Source: JAKAWQ01 sp963745975 (GTDB lineage Bacteria; Pseudomonadota; Alphaproteobacteria; Acetobacterales; Acetobacteraceae). Taken from it: a stretch of DNA of 64,000 nucleotides. Below, piece after piece: positions 49,778-57,759 of this stretch (position 1 is the first letter of the stretch; each line of letters opens with the position of its first letter). The DNA lies in NCBI GenBank assembly GCA_963745975.1, contig CAVUZJ010000009.1, forward strand, positions 930,001 to 994,000, given 5' to 3'. The notes under the pieces are model-generated. The model did not search any database. It was not told the DNA's origin and was given only the letters and a program-made list of their open reading frames with translations. The position numbers and the translations under genes were made by a program.

Positions 49778-50923
49778 TCATCGGGGCGATCGCGGCGCCC
49801 GCAGGCCGCCGCCCATCGCCGTCGCGGCGGCCTCGTCCTGCGCCGTCTCGGCATGCACGTAGAGCGCCAGCGTGACGCGCGGCGAGGAGTGACCGAGCCG
49901 GCTGCTGACCGCGGCCAGGCTGCCGCCACCGGCGAGCGCGGCCGAGGCGGCGAAGTGTCGGAGGCCATGCACCGATGCGATCCCGACCGGCCAGCCGGCG
50001 CGCCGAGCCGCCCGGTGAAAGGCCCGCGTCACCGCCGCCGGGCGCATCGGCCCGCCGTTCAGCGGATCAGGAAAAAGCAAATCATGGTCGCGCCAGCCGG
50101 CGCCGAGCCTGAGCTTCTGCTCGGCCGCCGTCTTTCGTTGCTCGGCGAGGAGCTCCATGACCCACGGCAGGATAGCGATCGTGCGACAACTGCTCGCCGA
50201 TTTCGCGCCTGCTCGCAGCCGCCAGGCGCCGCCGACCTCTTCCACCACCTGACGGATCGCGATCCGCCGCCGCACCCAGTCGGTCGCCGAAAGCGTGACG
50301 CCGAGCGCTTCGCCGCGCCGCAATCCGCTCGTCGCGACCAACGCCGCGAGCGGCAACAGCGGTCGATTGTTGCGGTCGAGATCATCGAGAAAAGCCTGCA
50401 CCATTGCCTCGCTCAGCACCGGCACCGGCGCCCGATCGAGCCGCGGCGGCCGGGCCAGGCTGGCGGCATTCTCGGCCACCAAACGCCAGCGCTGCGCATC
50501 GCCGAGGGCGTTCTGCAGAAGGGCATGGATGTGGCCGATCGACCTGCCGCTGAGAGGCTTGCCACGCCCAGCGGGTGTGGTCGCGAGATCACGGTAGAAA
50601 CGTTCGAGATGCTGCGCCGTGACGCGATCGAGGACCTGATCGCCGATCTTGTGGCCACGAGCGAACGCAGCATTGCGCTCATAGCCGGCGAAGGTGGTTG
50701 CTTTGACCGCCGTCTGTTTGGCCGTCAGCCACTCCTCGAGGAAGCTGCCAAGGCTGCGCGCCGTGGCGCCGATGCGGCGCGCCTCTTCGTCTGCCCGGGC
50801 AGCACAAAAGGTGCGCGCCGCCGCCATGGTCGGAAAACTCTGGCTGCGGAGATGCCGCCGGCCCTCGACGTAAACGGCCCAGATGACGCGGAACTTGTCG
50901 CCGCGGCGGATGATCGAGGCCAT
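49778..50923 (-). CDS. Tyrosine recombinase (phage-type integrase)
   Basis: This is a 381-aa integrase. An N-terminal basic arm-binding domain (MASIIRRGDKFRVIWAVYVE, AP2-like), a core-binding SAM-like domain (SLGSFLEEWLTAKQTAVKAT), and the catalytic domain follow. Catalytic residues are R in TSGLRRGEAL, H-x-x-R in SVHGLRHFAASAAL, the second His in LGHSSPRVT, and the nucleophile in ALYVHAE. It faces the tRNA-Thr attachment site 200 nt away. The start at 50923 is one base after the stop of the upstream zinc-ribbon gene, so the two are translationally coupled. Confidence 0.93.
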   Translation of the reverse strand: MASIIRRGDKFRVIWAVYVEGRRHLRSQSFPTMAAARTFCAARADEEARRIGATARSLGSFLEEWLTAKQTAVKATTFAGYERNAAFARGHKIGDQVLDRVTAQHLERFYRDLATTPAGRGKPLSGRSIGHIHALLQNALGDAQRWRLVAENAASLARPPRLDRAPVPVLSEAMVQAFLDDLDRNNRPLLPLAALVATSGLRRGEALGVTLSATDWVRRRIAIRQVVEEVGGAWRLRAGAKSASSCRTIAILPWVMELLAEQRKTAAEQKLRLGAGWRDHDLLFPDPLNGGPMRPAAVTRAFHRAARRAGWPVGIASVHGLRHFAASAALAGGGSLAAVSSRLGHSSPRVTLALYVHAETAQDEAAATAMGGGLRAPRSPR

Positions 50924-50924
50924 C

Positions 50925-51605
50925 TCAAGCGCCCTCCCAGAATCGCGGCGGCTTGGGCCGCCCGGCCGCCAGAGCGGTACGGTGCGCGGCACAGCAGAAT
51001 TTGCGATCGCGACGCCCGCCCTCCAACGAAAACCACCAACCGCAATAAGAACACCGCTGAAAACGCGGCCTCACTCCAACTGAGTGAACCGCTTGCAACA
51101 GCCAATACGTGAACAGGTTCCTCGCGCGGATCCCGATCCCGAAACCATTCCGCATGAATCGCAGCCCGTCGGCAGCCGGCACCATGCCGAGCAGAATACG
51201 ATCAAGAAGCCGGATTGCCGCTTGCTCGGCCTGCTCAACCCGGGACTGTTGCGCTAGCTCGCCGGTATCGCTCCAGGCGCCGGCAAGGGGCACGAGATCA
51301 GCAACTAACTGCTCCCAGAGCCCTAGCGATTCTCCATCCGGCTCCTCCGCTGCTCGCGACAACGCGCCAAAGCGATGGACTACGGCGAGCACATGATGAC
51401 CGTTGCCGGGGTCGATTTCGCTGACGCTGCGCCAGGCGCCGGCGAACGGCGGATGAGCCGCCTGACCTTCCCGGGGCGGCGCAAGGACGGCAGCCGGGTG
51501 ACCGTCGCGGGGCGGCAGCAGGAGCGGCGCCCAAGAGATTGGCCAGAGCTCGGGCGGCTTGAAGGGCGAAAGAGTTTGCATGGAAACCGGATGCCATCCC
51601 GTCAT
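50925..51605 (-). CDS. Zinc-ribbon (CGNR-like) protein coupled to integrase
   Basis: This protein is of about 226 aa, with start uncertain among 51683, 51605 and 51581. The C-terminal part RFQRCSYCGWWFSLEGGRRD followed by RKFCCAAHRTA holds four Cys/His ligands of a CGNR-type zinc ribbon. An upstream helical region (ARNLFTYWLLQAVHS) is typical of the same proteins. CGNR proteins are thought to bind DNA as regulators. Its stop TGA lies one base before the integrase ATG, suggesting it regulates or co-functions in integration or excision. The N-terminal half is not recognised. Confidence 0.78.
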   Translation of the reverse strand: MTGWHPVSMQTLSPFKPPELWPISWAPLLLPPRDGHPAAVLAPPREGQAAHPPFAGAWRSVSEIDPGNGHHVLAVVHRFGALSRAAEEPDGESLGLWEQLVADLVPLAGAWSDTGELAQQSRVEQAEQAAIRLLDRILLGMVPAADGLRFMRNGFGIGIRARNLFTYWLLQAVHSVGVRPRFQRCSYCGWWFSLEGGRRDRKFCCAAHRTALAAGRPKPPRFWEGA

Positions 51606-51788
51606 ATTTGGCTTATTTGGCTTCGCCGATCCTATACGGTTATTTGTGACGGGTAGCAAGGCTAGATCCGCCACAAAAAGCAACTTTATTACCTATTTCT
51701 GTTGCCAGTGACGGCTCCGCTGCCTTGAGGCATTATGTGCGCGCTCGGTAAGCTCCGGCAGAACTCGTTGCTACCGGGAGTGCCCGAG
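51606..51788. promoter_or_regulatory. Divergent control region of the element
   Basis: A locally AT-rich stretch separates the leftward integrase operon and the rightward replication genes. It contains the inverted CTGTTGCCAG (51699-51708) that matches the tandem repeat at the attachment end. Probably holds both promoters; boxes are not certain. Confidence 0.45.
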
Positions 51789-52031
51789 ATGCCAAGGAAG
51801 CGCCGCAAGCGGGGACCGCATCATCGCGATCCGCTCCGGCAGACCCGCACCACGACCGAGGTCGGTAGGATTTTCGGCTGGCCGCAGCATGCCGTCCGCC
51901 AGGCCGCGCGCGAGGGCCAGTTCGAGTACATCATGATCGGCAACCGGATGTATCTGCTGGTCACTTCAATCGAGAAGAAGATCGGCCGGCCGCTCGCCGA
52001 GATCGAACAGCAGCTCGTCGCCGCGGCCTAA
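51789..52031 (+). CDS. Small HTH DNA-binding protein (excisionase-like)
   Basis: This is an 80-aa protein when started at ATG 51789 (MPRKRRKRG), which has GAGAT upstream and a strongly basic N-terminus; an upstream in-frame ATG at 51735 is less likely. TEVGRIFGWPQHAVRQAARE has the shape of a MerR/excisionase helix-turn-helix, followed by a wing (FEYIMIGNRMYLL). It is the first rightward gene after the divergent region, the usual place for a Xis or repressor. The role is inferred from fold and location. Confidence 0.72.
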   Translation: MPRKRRKRGPHHRDPLRQTRTTTEVGRIFGWPQHAVRQAAREGQFEYIMIGNRMYLLVTSIEKKIGRPLAEIEQQLVAAA

Positions 52032-52048
52032 TCCCTTTCATCAGCGCG

Positions 52049-52084
52049 CCGAAAAAAAGCGGCCCCGGAACAAGCCCGGGGCCG
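52049..52084 (-). terminator. Leftward Rho-independent terminator
   Basis: CGGCCCCGG (52060-52068) pairs with CCGGGGCCG (52076-52084), loop 7 nt. On the minus strand the stem is followed by CTTTTTTT (52051-52058), a classic intrinsic terminator for leftward transcription. No leftward gene is annotated to its right, so it may end a small RNA or a short leader; see findings. Confidence 0.75.
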
Positions 52085-52207
52085 GAGGAGGTTCTGTGTG
52101 TGCTTCAGCAAATAGATCATCTCGCTGGAGATCACCATCGCCCGCTCACCGCCGCGGCTGGGTGGCGCACGTTCTCCGCGAGCAGAGCGCGCAGATAGAG
52201 GCCGGCC

Positions 52208-52552
52208 ATGAATGATGCGCCGCCCAGGCGGTCCGGCGCCGTCGTCGGCCGGCTGCGTCTGCTCGAATGGCGCCCGCTCAGGCAGAACACTCTCCGCGGC
52301 TTCGCCACCGTCCGCATTGATCCGCCGGGCCTGGTCATCAACGAGCTGCCGATACACCGGAATAGCGAGCGGTCTTACGCGTTGATGCCGGGCAAGCCGC
52401 AGATCGGAACCGACGGCCACGTGCTCACCGATGAGCGCGGCAAGCGGAAATACGTGCCCGTCATCGAGACCCCGGATCGCGATATGCGCGACCGCATCAG
52501 CGCCGCCGTGGTGCGCTTGGTGCGGCAACGCGATCCCGCGGCGCTGGCATGA
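52208..52552 (+). CDS. Conserved hypothetical protein of the replication module
   Basis: This is a 114-aa protein with a beta-rich pattern: RLRLLEWRPLRQNTLRGFATVRI then GLVINELPIHRNSER and ALMPGKPQI, followed by a helical tail RDRISAAVVRLVRQRD. Similar small proteins sit before primase-polymerase genes in mobile elements of this kind; the LRGFATV...INELPIH pattern distantly recalls SpoVG-like nucleic-acid-binding folds, but that is tentative. The primase gene starts 13 nt after its stop. Confidence 0.72.
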   Translation: MNDAPPRRSGAVVGRLRLLEWRPLRQNTLRGFATVRIDPPGLVINELPIHRNSERSYALMPGKPQIGTDGHVLTDERGKRKYVPVIETPDRDMRDRISAAVVRLVRQRDPAALA

Positions 52553-52565
52553 TGAGGGGAAAACC

Positions 52566-53600
52566 ATGAGCCGCACCATCATCGACATTGCTCGAACGAT
52601 TGCCGCCACTGGACTCCCCGTTTTCCCCTGCGCGGCCGATAAACGCCCTGCGATCTCCGAGCGCGAGGGCGGGCATGGCTTGCGCGATGCCAGCACCGTT
52701 CCCGCTGAGCTCGCACGCCTGTTCCGTCATCCGCGGGCCTGCCTGGTCGGCGTACCCAGCGGCGAGCGGAGCGGAATCGATATCCTCGATCTCGACTACC
52801 GCCACGGCGCCGGCACCTGGCAAGCCGCGCACGCCGCCGAGCTCCCGGAAACACGAATCCATGAAAGCATGAGCGGCGGCCGGCATCTGCTGTTCGAGCA
52901 CGTGCATGGGGTGCGTAATAGTGCTGGGCGGATCGGACTGGGCGTCGATGTCCGAGGTGAGGGCGGTTATGCCGTTTGGCCGCCGTCACGCGGCTATTGT
53001 GTGATTCATGACGTGCCGATCGCGCATTGGCCGGACTGGTTGTTGCAGCCCGGCCTGGCGCTGCCGCGGCCGGCCCCGGCGCGTCTGGCGCCCGCAATAA
53101 CCTCCCCCTGTTACGACCGGACTTCATGCGAGCAGGCGCGGCGGGTGATCGAGCGCGCCCTCGATCGCGTGCGCGCCGCTGCCGAAGGGCAAAAGCACTC
53201 TATTCTCCGAAACATGAGCGTTCTGATTGGTGGTACGCTCGCCGCAAGCGGCATTGACGATGGCACGGCGATCGGTTGGCTGCTCGCCGCCCTGCCGCGA
53301 ACCGTCGAAGACTGGCGTACTGCCGAAAAGACCGCCGCGTCGGGATTGCAGATCGGCCGCACGACGCCGCTCGAGTTGCCGCCGGCGCCGCCACCGCCGC
53401 AGTACTCGCGGGCCATTGCGCGCACTGCCTTCGCCTTGTTGCGGACCAGGACGCCAACTGATCGTGCCTGGAAGACATTGCAGGCGAAAGCCGAACGCCT
53501 CGGCGTTCCCGTCGAGCAGGCACGGCGGATTCACCAGTGGGCGATCACTCAGCACCAGGCCCGGCGCGGAGGCAGGCAGCACAGTGAGGTTGCGCGGTGA
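52566..53600 (+). CDS. Bifunctional DNA primase/polymerase (Prim-Pol)
   Basis: This is a 344-aa protein. The Prim-Pol (AEP) domain occupies about residues 10-185: GLPVFPCAADKRP, the catalytic acids in SGIDILDLDYRHG (about 70-81), SMSGGRHLLF (about 101-110) and VDVRGEGGYAVWPPS. The C-terminal 150 residues are helical and unassigned. It would prime and extend DNA at the element's own origin. Its stop overlaps the next gene's GTG start (GTGA), so primase and ATPase are made together, as in plasmid and satellite replication modules. Confidence 0.9.
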   Translation: MSRTIIDIARTIAATGLPVFPCAADKRPAISEREGGHGLRDASTVPAELARLFRHPRACLVGVPSGERSGIDILDLDYRHGAGTWQAAHAAELPETRIHESMSGGRHLLFEHVHGVRNSAGRIGLGVDVRGEGGYAVWPPSRGYCVIHDVPIAHWPDWLLQPGLALPRPAPARLAPAITSPCYDRTSCEQARRVIERALDRVRAAAEGQKHSILRNMSVLIGGTLAASGIDDGTAIGWLLAALPRTVEDWRTAEKTAASGLQIGRTTPLELPPAPPPPQYSRAIARTAFALLRTRTPTDRAWKTLQAKAERLGVPVEQARRIHQWAITQHQARRGGRQHSEVAR

Positions 53601-55753
53601 GCGGCACCAGCCTGCCACCCGGCCCGGGCTGGCACGAGCTCGCCGACGGCGAACAGCCGTTGCCGCATGTGCGGGTCATGGTCGAGGCCAGCACCGGCAA
53701 AAGGTTCGCGTGGATCGGGGATGGCGGCCCTCCACCGGTCGGACAGCCAACTCTCGAAGAATTCTCCGGCGCGCCGGGGCCGGAACACGATCAGCGGGCG
53801 CTTCTTTCGGAGGACATGCGGGCCGGTTCAAGCGATCAAACGGCCGACCCTGGAAGCGCTAGCCCCGAAAAGAGCGGAACCGGCAGCCAGCGTGGAAACG
53901 GTGCAACGGATGCCGCCGGCGCCGACGATTCCCATCAAGCCGAAGCCGCTGGAGAGGCCGAAGGCGCAACCGAATCCTCCGCCGATGAAACTGGCGAGGC
54001 GCCGAAGCTGGAGCCGCCGCTCGACACGCTGTTCGAGCGGGCGAAGACCGACGCCAGCGCGCCATTCGATGCCGAGACCCTGATCGCGCTCAGCGAGCTC
54101 AGGGCGAGCGACCGGCGAGCCTATGAGTGGTTGCGCATCCGGCTGAGGAAAGCCGGAGTCCGGATCACCGCACTCGAAAAGGCGATCGCCGGCGAGGTGG
54201 GAGAGAGTGGAGAGCGGCAGACCCAAGCCGCGCTGCTGGTCGAGATCGCCAGCGCGGCCGAGCTCTTCCACAGCAGTGACTTGACGCCGTACGCCGATAT
54301 CACCGTCGAAGGGCACCGCGAGACCTGGCAGGTGCGCTCGCGCGGGTTCAAGCGATGGTTATCCAAGCGGTACTATGAAGATCAACAAGGGGCGCCGTCC
54401 AGCGATGCGCTGCAATCGGCCTTGGGCGTGATCGAGGCCAAGGCACATTATGACGCCCCGGAACTGACAGTCTTCCTCCGCATCGGCGAGCATGAAGAGA
54501 AGCTCTATCTCGATCTCGTCGATGCGACCTGGCGAGCCGTAGAGATCGATCCCGCAGGCTGGCGGCTGGTCACCGTACCGCCCTGCCGTTTCCGGCGTAC
54601 GCCGGGCATGCTGCCGCTGCCCGAGCCGGTTCGAGGTGGTTCGATCGATCAGCTCCGCGCGTTCCTGAACGTCAAGCAGCACGACAAGGCAAAGCCTCAT
54701 CTCCCCAACGGTGAAGACGATGAGGAGCCGGATGCCGGCTTCGTGCTCGCGGTCGCCGTGCTGCTGGCTTCATTTCGACCGGTCGGGCCTTATCCCGCGC
54801 TGATCGTCACAGGCGAGCACGGCAGCGCGAAGAGTACGCTGCTCAACTTCATTCGCTCCTTGATCGATCCCGGCACGACCCCATTGCGGGCCCTGCCGCG
54901 GAATGATCGTGACCTGTTCATTGCGGCGGGCAACAGCCATTGGGTCGCCTACGACAATGTGTCGCGGCTGCCCGAATGGCTGTCCGACAGCCTTTGCCGG
55001 CTGACCAGCGGCGGCGGCCACGCGACGCGCGCGCTGTGGACCGATGACGAGGAAAAAATCTTTGAGGCGACGCGGCCGATCGGGCTGAACGGGATCGTTG
55101 ACTTCGTGCATCGGCCGGACCTCGCCGACCGGGCGATCTTCTTGACGTTGCAGGCAATCGGCGATGAAGCGCGCCGTCGCGACGATGAGCTCAAGGCGGA
55201 ATTTGCCGCCGCACAGCCGGCGATGCTCGGTTCGCTCCTGGATGCGGTCGCGCATGGTTTACGGGCATTGCCAGACACCAAGCTGACGACGCTGCCGCGG
55301 ATGGCAGATTTTGCGATCTGGGCGAGCGCTTGCGAAGGCGCGCTCGGCTGGACGCCGGGCACGTCCATGGCGGCCTATGCCGAGAATCGGCGCACCGCGA
55401 TCGCGGACGTGGTTGAGCGCGATCCGGTCGGCAGCGCGCTGTGCGGGTTCCTCGATAAGCAGATGCTCGGCCGTTGGGAGGGCACGCTCGGCGCACTGCT
55501 CGAGGCGCTGCGCGAGCAGGCCGGTGACACGGTCACCAAGGCCACCACCTGGCCGGCGACGCCGGAGGTACTCAGCAGCCGGCTGCGGCGTCTGGCCAGT
55601 TTCCTCCGGGCACTCGGGATCGAGTGCACGATCGTGCGCAAGCGTCATGGAGGTCCGCGCACCGTCACGCTCATCGTGGTGCGCCCCCAAGACAACGGCA
55701 GCAGCGCCGGAGCTGAAGCGACGGATCTGTTCTTGAATGAGGTGCTGCTGTGA
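53597..55753 (+). CDS. P-loop ATPase, probable replicative helicase of the element
   Basis: This is a 718-aa protein starting at GTG 53597, overlapping the primase stop. The N-terminal 130 residues are acidic and low complexity (EAAGEAEGATESSADETGEA), probably disordered. The ATPase core begins near residue 375: ALIVTGEHGSAKSTLLNFIR is Walker A (about 404), SHWVAYDNVSRLPEW is the Walker B-like strand with Asp, and ALWTDDEEKIFEATRPIGLN and VDFVHRPDLADRAIFLTL follow. The C-terminal RLRRLASFLRALGIECTIVR is winged-helix-like. This arrangement is common after Prim-Pol proteins in phages and islands, hence the helicase assignment; the family's exact biochemistry is inferred. Confidence 0.85.
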   Translation: MSGTSLPPGPGWHELADGEQPLPHVRVMVEASTGKRFAWIGDGGPPPVGQPTLEEFSGAPGPEHDQRALLSEDMRAGSSDQTADPGSASPEKSGTGSQRGNGATDAAGADDSHQAEAAGEAEGATESSADETGEAPKLEPPLDTLFERAKTDASAPFDAETLIALSELRASDRRAYEWLRIRLRKAGVRITALEKAIAGEVGESGERQTQAALLVEIASAAELFHSSDLTPYADITVEGHRETWQVRSRGFKRWLSKRYYEDQQGAPSSDALQSALGVIEAKAHYDAPELTVFLRIGEHEEKLYLDLVDATWRAVEIDPAGWRLVTVPPCRFRRTPGMLPLPEPVRGGSIDQLRAFLNVKQHDKAKPHLPNGEDDEEPDAGFVLAVAVLLASFRPVGPYPALIVTGEHGSAKSTLLNFIRSLIDPGTTPLRALPRNDRDLFIAAGNSHWVAYDNVSRLPEWLSDSLCRLTSGGGHATRALWTDDEEKIFEATRPIGLNGIVDFVHRPDLADRAIFLTLQAIGDEARRRDDELKAEFAAAQPAMLGSLLDAVAHGLRALPDTKLTTLPRMADFAIWASACEGALGWTPGTSMAAYAENRRTAIADVVERDPVGSALCGFLDKQMLGRWEGTLGALLEALREQAGDTVTKATTWPATPEVLSSRLRRLASFLRALGIECTIVRKRHGGPRTVTLIVVRPQDNGSSAGAEATDLFLNEVLL

Positions 55754-55810
55754 CCCGAGGGGAAGCATCGCGACCGGAGTTTTGCGGTCGCCCGGGCGGC
55801 GACCGGCCTA

Positions 55811-56128
55811 TGTGTTTTTTCCAGATGGAAAGGGTAGGTAAAAAACCGGCCCAATCGGCCCACCGGCCCATTCGCTTTGCTTTCAAATGGTTAGAGCGGG
55901 CCGGTTGGAACAGCAAGCTGGCCCATGAGCTGGCCCAAACCGGCCCATGGCTGATCTCACAAGCCGATCAGGGGCGATCGGCCCGGTCAGTGGGCCGGTT
56001 GGGCCAGCTCATGGGCCAGCTAGGCCAGGAAACCGGCCCGGGGCGAATCATTGAAAACAAAAGCAATGGGCCGGTAGGCCGGTTGGGCCGATTTTTTACC
56101 TACCCTTTCTATCTGGAAAAAACACACA
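55811..56128. repeat. 318-bp imperfect palindrome with GGCCCA iterons (candidate origin)
   Basis: The outer 62 nt (55811-55872 against 56067-56128, inverted) agree at all but about four positions, sharing TGTGTTTTTTCCAGAT and AGGGTAGGTAAAAAA. Inner parts also match: CTGGCCCATGAGCTGGCCCA at 55918-55937 against 56000-56019 inverted, and CGGGCCGGTT. Six GGCCCA copies lie in the left half and five TGGGCC in the right half. The axis is near 55969. Its place between the helicase gene and the downstream genes fits a replication origin bound by an iteron-binding protein. Frames crossing it look accidental. Confidence 0.8.
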
Positions 56129-56177
56129 TCCCGGCCGGGCGGTCAGAGAGGCTCTCGATCGATCCCGAGAGGCAGTC

Positions 56178-56723
56178 GTGAGCGCCGCCGATCTGTTGGC
56201 GCGGCTCCGCGCCGCCGGGCTCAGCGTGCTTGCGAAGGGCGACAACCTCGTGCTGAGACCGCCGGAGGCTCTGACCGCCGCCTTGCGGGCCGAGGTCCTC
56301 GCCGCCAAAGCCGAGCTGCTTGCCGTGCTTCGGGCAGCTGATCCGGTCCCGCCGGTCGCCCCCCTCTTTTCGGACGATGGGCGCTTCCAGCGGACTGACG
56401 ATCGAGCTCCAACCGGCCCGCCGGCCCGTCCGGTCGCGGCACTGCCCACCGGCGCCGGCGAATGGCTCGCAGCCCGGACCGACCCGGTGCCGGGCTGCTG
56501 CGTCGGTGTGGGCGACGCGGTCGCCGATTTCGCTGCCTTCTGCCCGGCCGGTGATCCGCTGGCGTTGGTTCATGCCCTTGAGGCGGGAGCAGTGCCGGGC
56601 GTGCGGATCTCGGAGACCGCCAATGGCGCCCGCCTCGTGCTGGGGCTGAAGATCGGGGATTTCCCGATCCTGAACGCGACCGGGCCAGGCGCGCGCCTGC
56701 GGCGACCGCGGTGGGCGCCGTGA
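56178..56723 (+). CDS. TubC-like N-terminal docking domain protein
   Basis: This is a 181-aa protein starting at GTG 56178. Residues 1-55 (SAADLLARLRAAGLSVLAKG then GDNLVLRPPEAL, KAELLAVLRA) have the alternating helix/hairpin pattern of TubC_N docking domains, first described in NRPS/PKS assembly lines but frequent as N-terminal modules in mobile elements. The rest is unassigned, with CCVGVGDAVADFAAFCPAGD containing three cysteines. No NRPS or PKS gene is nearby. The stop overlaps the next GTG (GTGA). Confidence 0.7.
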   Translation: MSAADLLARLRAAGLSVLAKGDNLVLRPPEALTAALRAEVLAAKAELLAVLRAADPVPPVAPLFSDDGRFQRTDDRAPTGPPARPVAALPTGAGEWLAARTDPVPGCCVGVGDAVADFAAFCPAGDPLALVHALEAGAVPGVRISETANGARLVLGLKIGDFPILNATGPGARLRRPRWAP

Positions 56724-57310
56724 GCGCCTCCTCAAGCACGGGCTCCGCCGTCCGCCGCCGCGATCCGGCCGCGCTACGCCCGCAGCCGCACCGGGATGGG
56801 GCTGACAACTGGCCGACGCCGGCTTGCCTCCTCGGCGCGCTGGTAGAGCACGTCTTGGCCGAGCTGCCGCCCGGCCCGATCTGGGAGCCTGCCGCCGGTG
56901 ACGGTGGGCTTGCCCGTGCGCTCCGGGAAGCTGGCCGGAAGGTGGTGGTGACGGACCTGCCAGCGCTGGACTTCGTGATCGACGCTCCGCCGCTCGGCCG
57001 CTTCGCCGGCATCGTCACCAACCCGCCTTTCAACGCGCTCGATGCGTTCACCGCACGCGGTCTCGCGCTGATGGAGAGCGGCACCTGCCAGGCGCTCGTC
57101 TTGCTGCACCGTTGGGACCATCTGACCGCCAGCAGCCGGGCCGCGATCTTCAACCGCGCCGCCATCGTCGATCTCTGCGCCTGGCGGCCGCGGTGGATCC
57201 CGGGATCGACCACCGCCCCGCGCTGGTCATTCGCGTGGGTCACGTGGCGCGCCGATCACGCCGGCCCGCCCGTGCTCAACATCATCAGCCAATCGAACCC
57301 GACATCATGA
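56720..57310 (+). CDS. N6-adenine-type DNA methyltransferase-like protein
   Basis: This is a 196-aa protein from GTG 56720, overlapping the previous stop. IWEPAAGDGGLARALREAGR (about 52-71) is a SAM motif I, VVVTDLPALDF motif II, and GIVTNPPFNALDAF holds the catalytic NPPF of N6-adenine MTases. LVLLHRWDHL and the short C-terminus follow. There is no visible target-recognition domain and the protein is short, as in phage-type Dam-like or putative rRNA/DNA MTases of islands. It could be an orphan anti-restriction methylase. Confidence 0.83.
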   Translation: MSASSSTGSAVRRRDPAALRPQPHRDGADNWPTPACLLGALVEHVLAELPPGPIWEPAAGDGGLARALREAGRKVVVTDLPALDFVIDAPPLGRFAGIVTNPPFNALDAFTARGLALMESGTCQALVLLHRWDHLTASSRAAIFNRAAIVDLCAWRPRWIPGSTTAPRWSFAWVTWRADHAGPPVLNIISQSNPTS

Positions 57311-57759
57311 CTGCAGCCGTTGTCAACGAAACCTCCGCCAGCGCCGAGCTCGCAGAGCTCGCCCGCGCGGTCAGCCGCCTGCGCCCGGACTGGCGCGAGG
57401 CCGAAGCCTTCTATGAGGCGAGATCCGAAGTCGTGGCAGCCTTGCATCGGTTGGCGCGCAGCCTCGACGGGCGGGCGGTCATCCCGGGTGCCGGCCGGCC
57501 GTCGCCGCGGGTCACCGCGCCGCCGGTCCAGCTACCACCGCGGGTCGTGACGGTCGTACGTGTCGTCCCCTTGCCGCGCCAAATGGTGCGACCGGCTGGA
57601 CGCCATCGCTTCCCCCGCCCGCCGAAAAACTGCGCCCAGCAGACGGCGCTGCCCCTGACGTTGATTGAAATGAAGAGAGGAGACAATGGACACGATCATC
57701 GACGAGGCCGGGTTCATCCACGGCGGACCGCGTGCACCGAGGAGCCGGACCGAGCATGA
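57307..57759 (+). CDS. Hypothetical protein of the element, 150 aa
   Basis: The ATG overlaps the preceding stop (ATGA), which supports translation. The first 60 residues are helical (ASAELAELARAVSRLRPDWR), the middle Pro/Arg/Val-rich, and the last 40 residues overlap the next gene by 74 nt. No family recognised. The strong Shine-Dalgarno AGAGGAG of the next gene lies inside its 3' part. Confidence 0.6.
   Translation: MTAAVVNETSASAELAELARAVSRLRPDWREAEAFYEARSEVVAALHRLARSLDGRAVIPGAGRPSPRVTAPPVQLPPRVVTVVRVVPLPRQMVRPAGRHRFPRPPKNCAQQTALPLTLIEMKRGDNGHDHRRGRVHPRRTACTEEPDRA

Noticed and set aside
49404..49781. Minus-strand frame containing GEGFEPPAYGLQNRCTTAVL
   Set aside because: It is the reverse complement of tRNA-Thr(TGT), a classic spurious ORF.
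52028..52696. Minus-strand frame opposite the replication leader
   Set aside because: Mostly antisense of the primase and the small hypothetical gene with no family signal; only the terminator-linked 3' part is kept as a possible small RNA.
55750..56181. Plus-strand frame after the ATPase gene (GTG overlapping its stop)
   Set aside because: The frame mostly translates the palindrome and its GGCCCA repeats; the mirror-image peptide appears on the other strand, so coding is unlikely.
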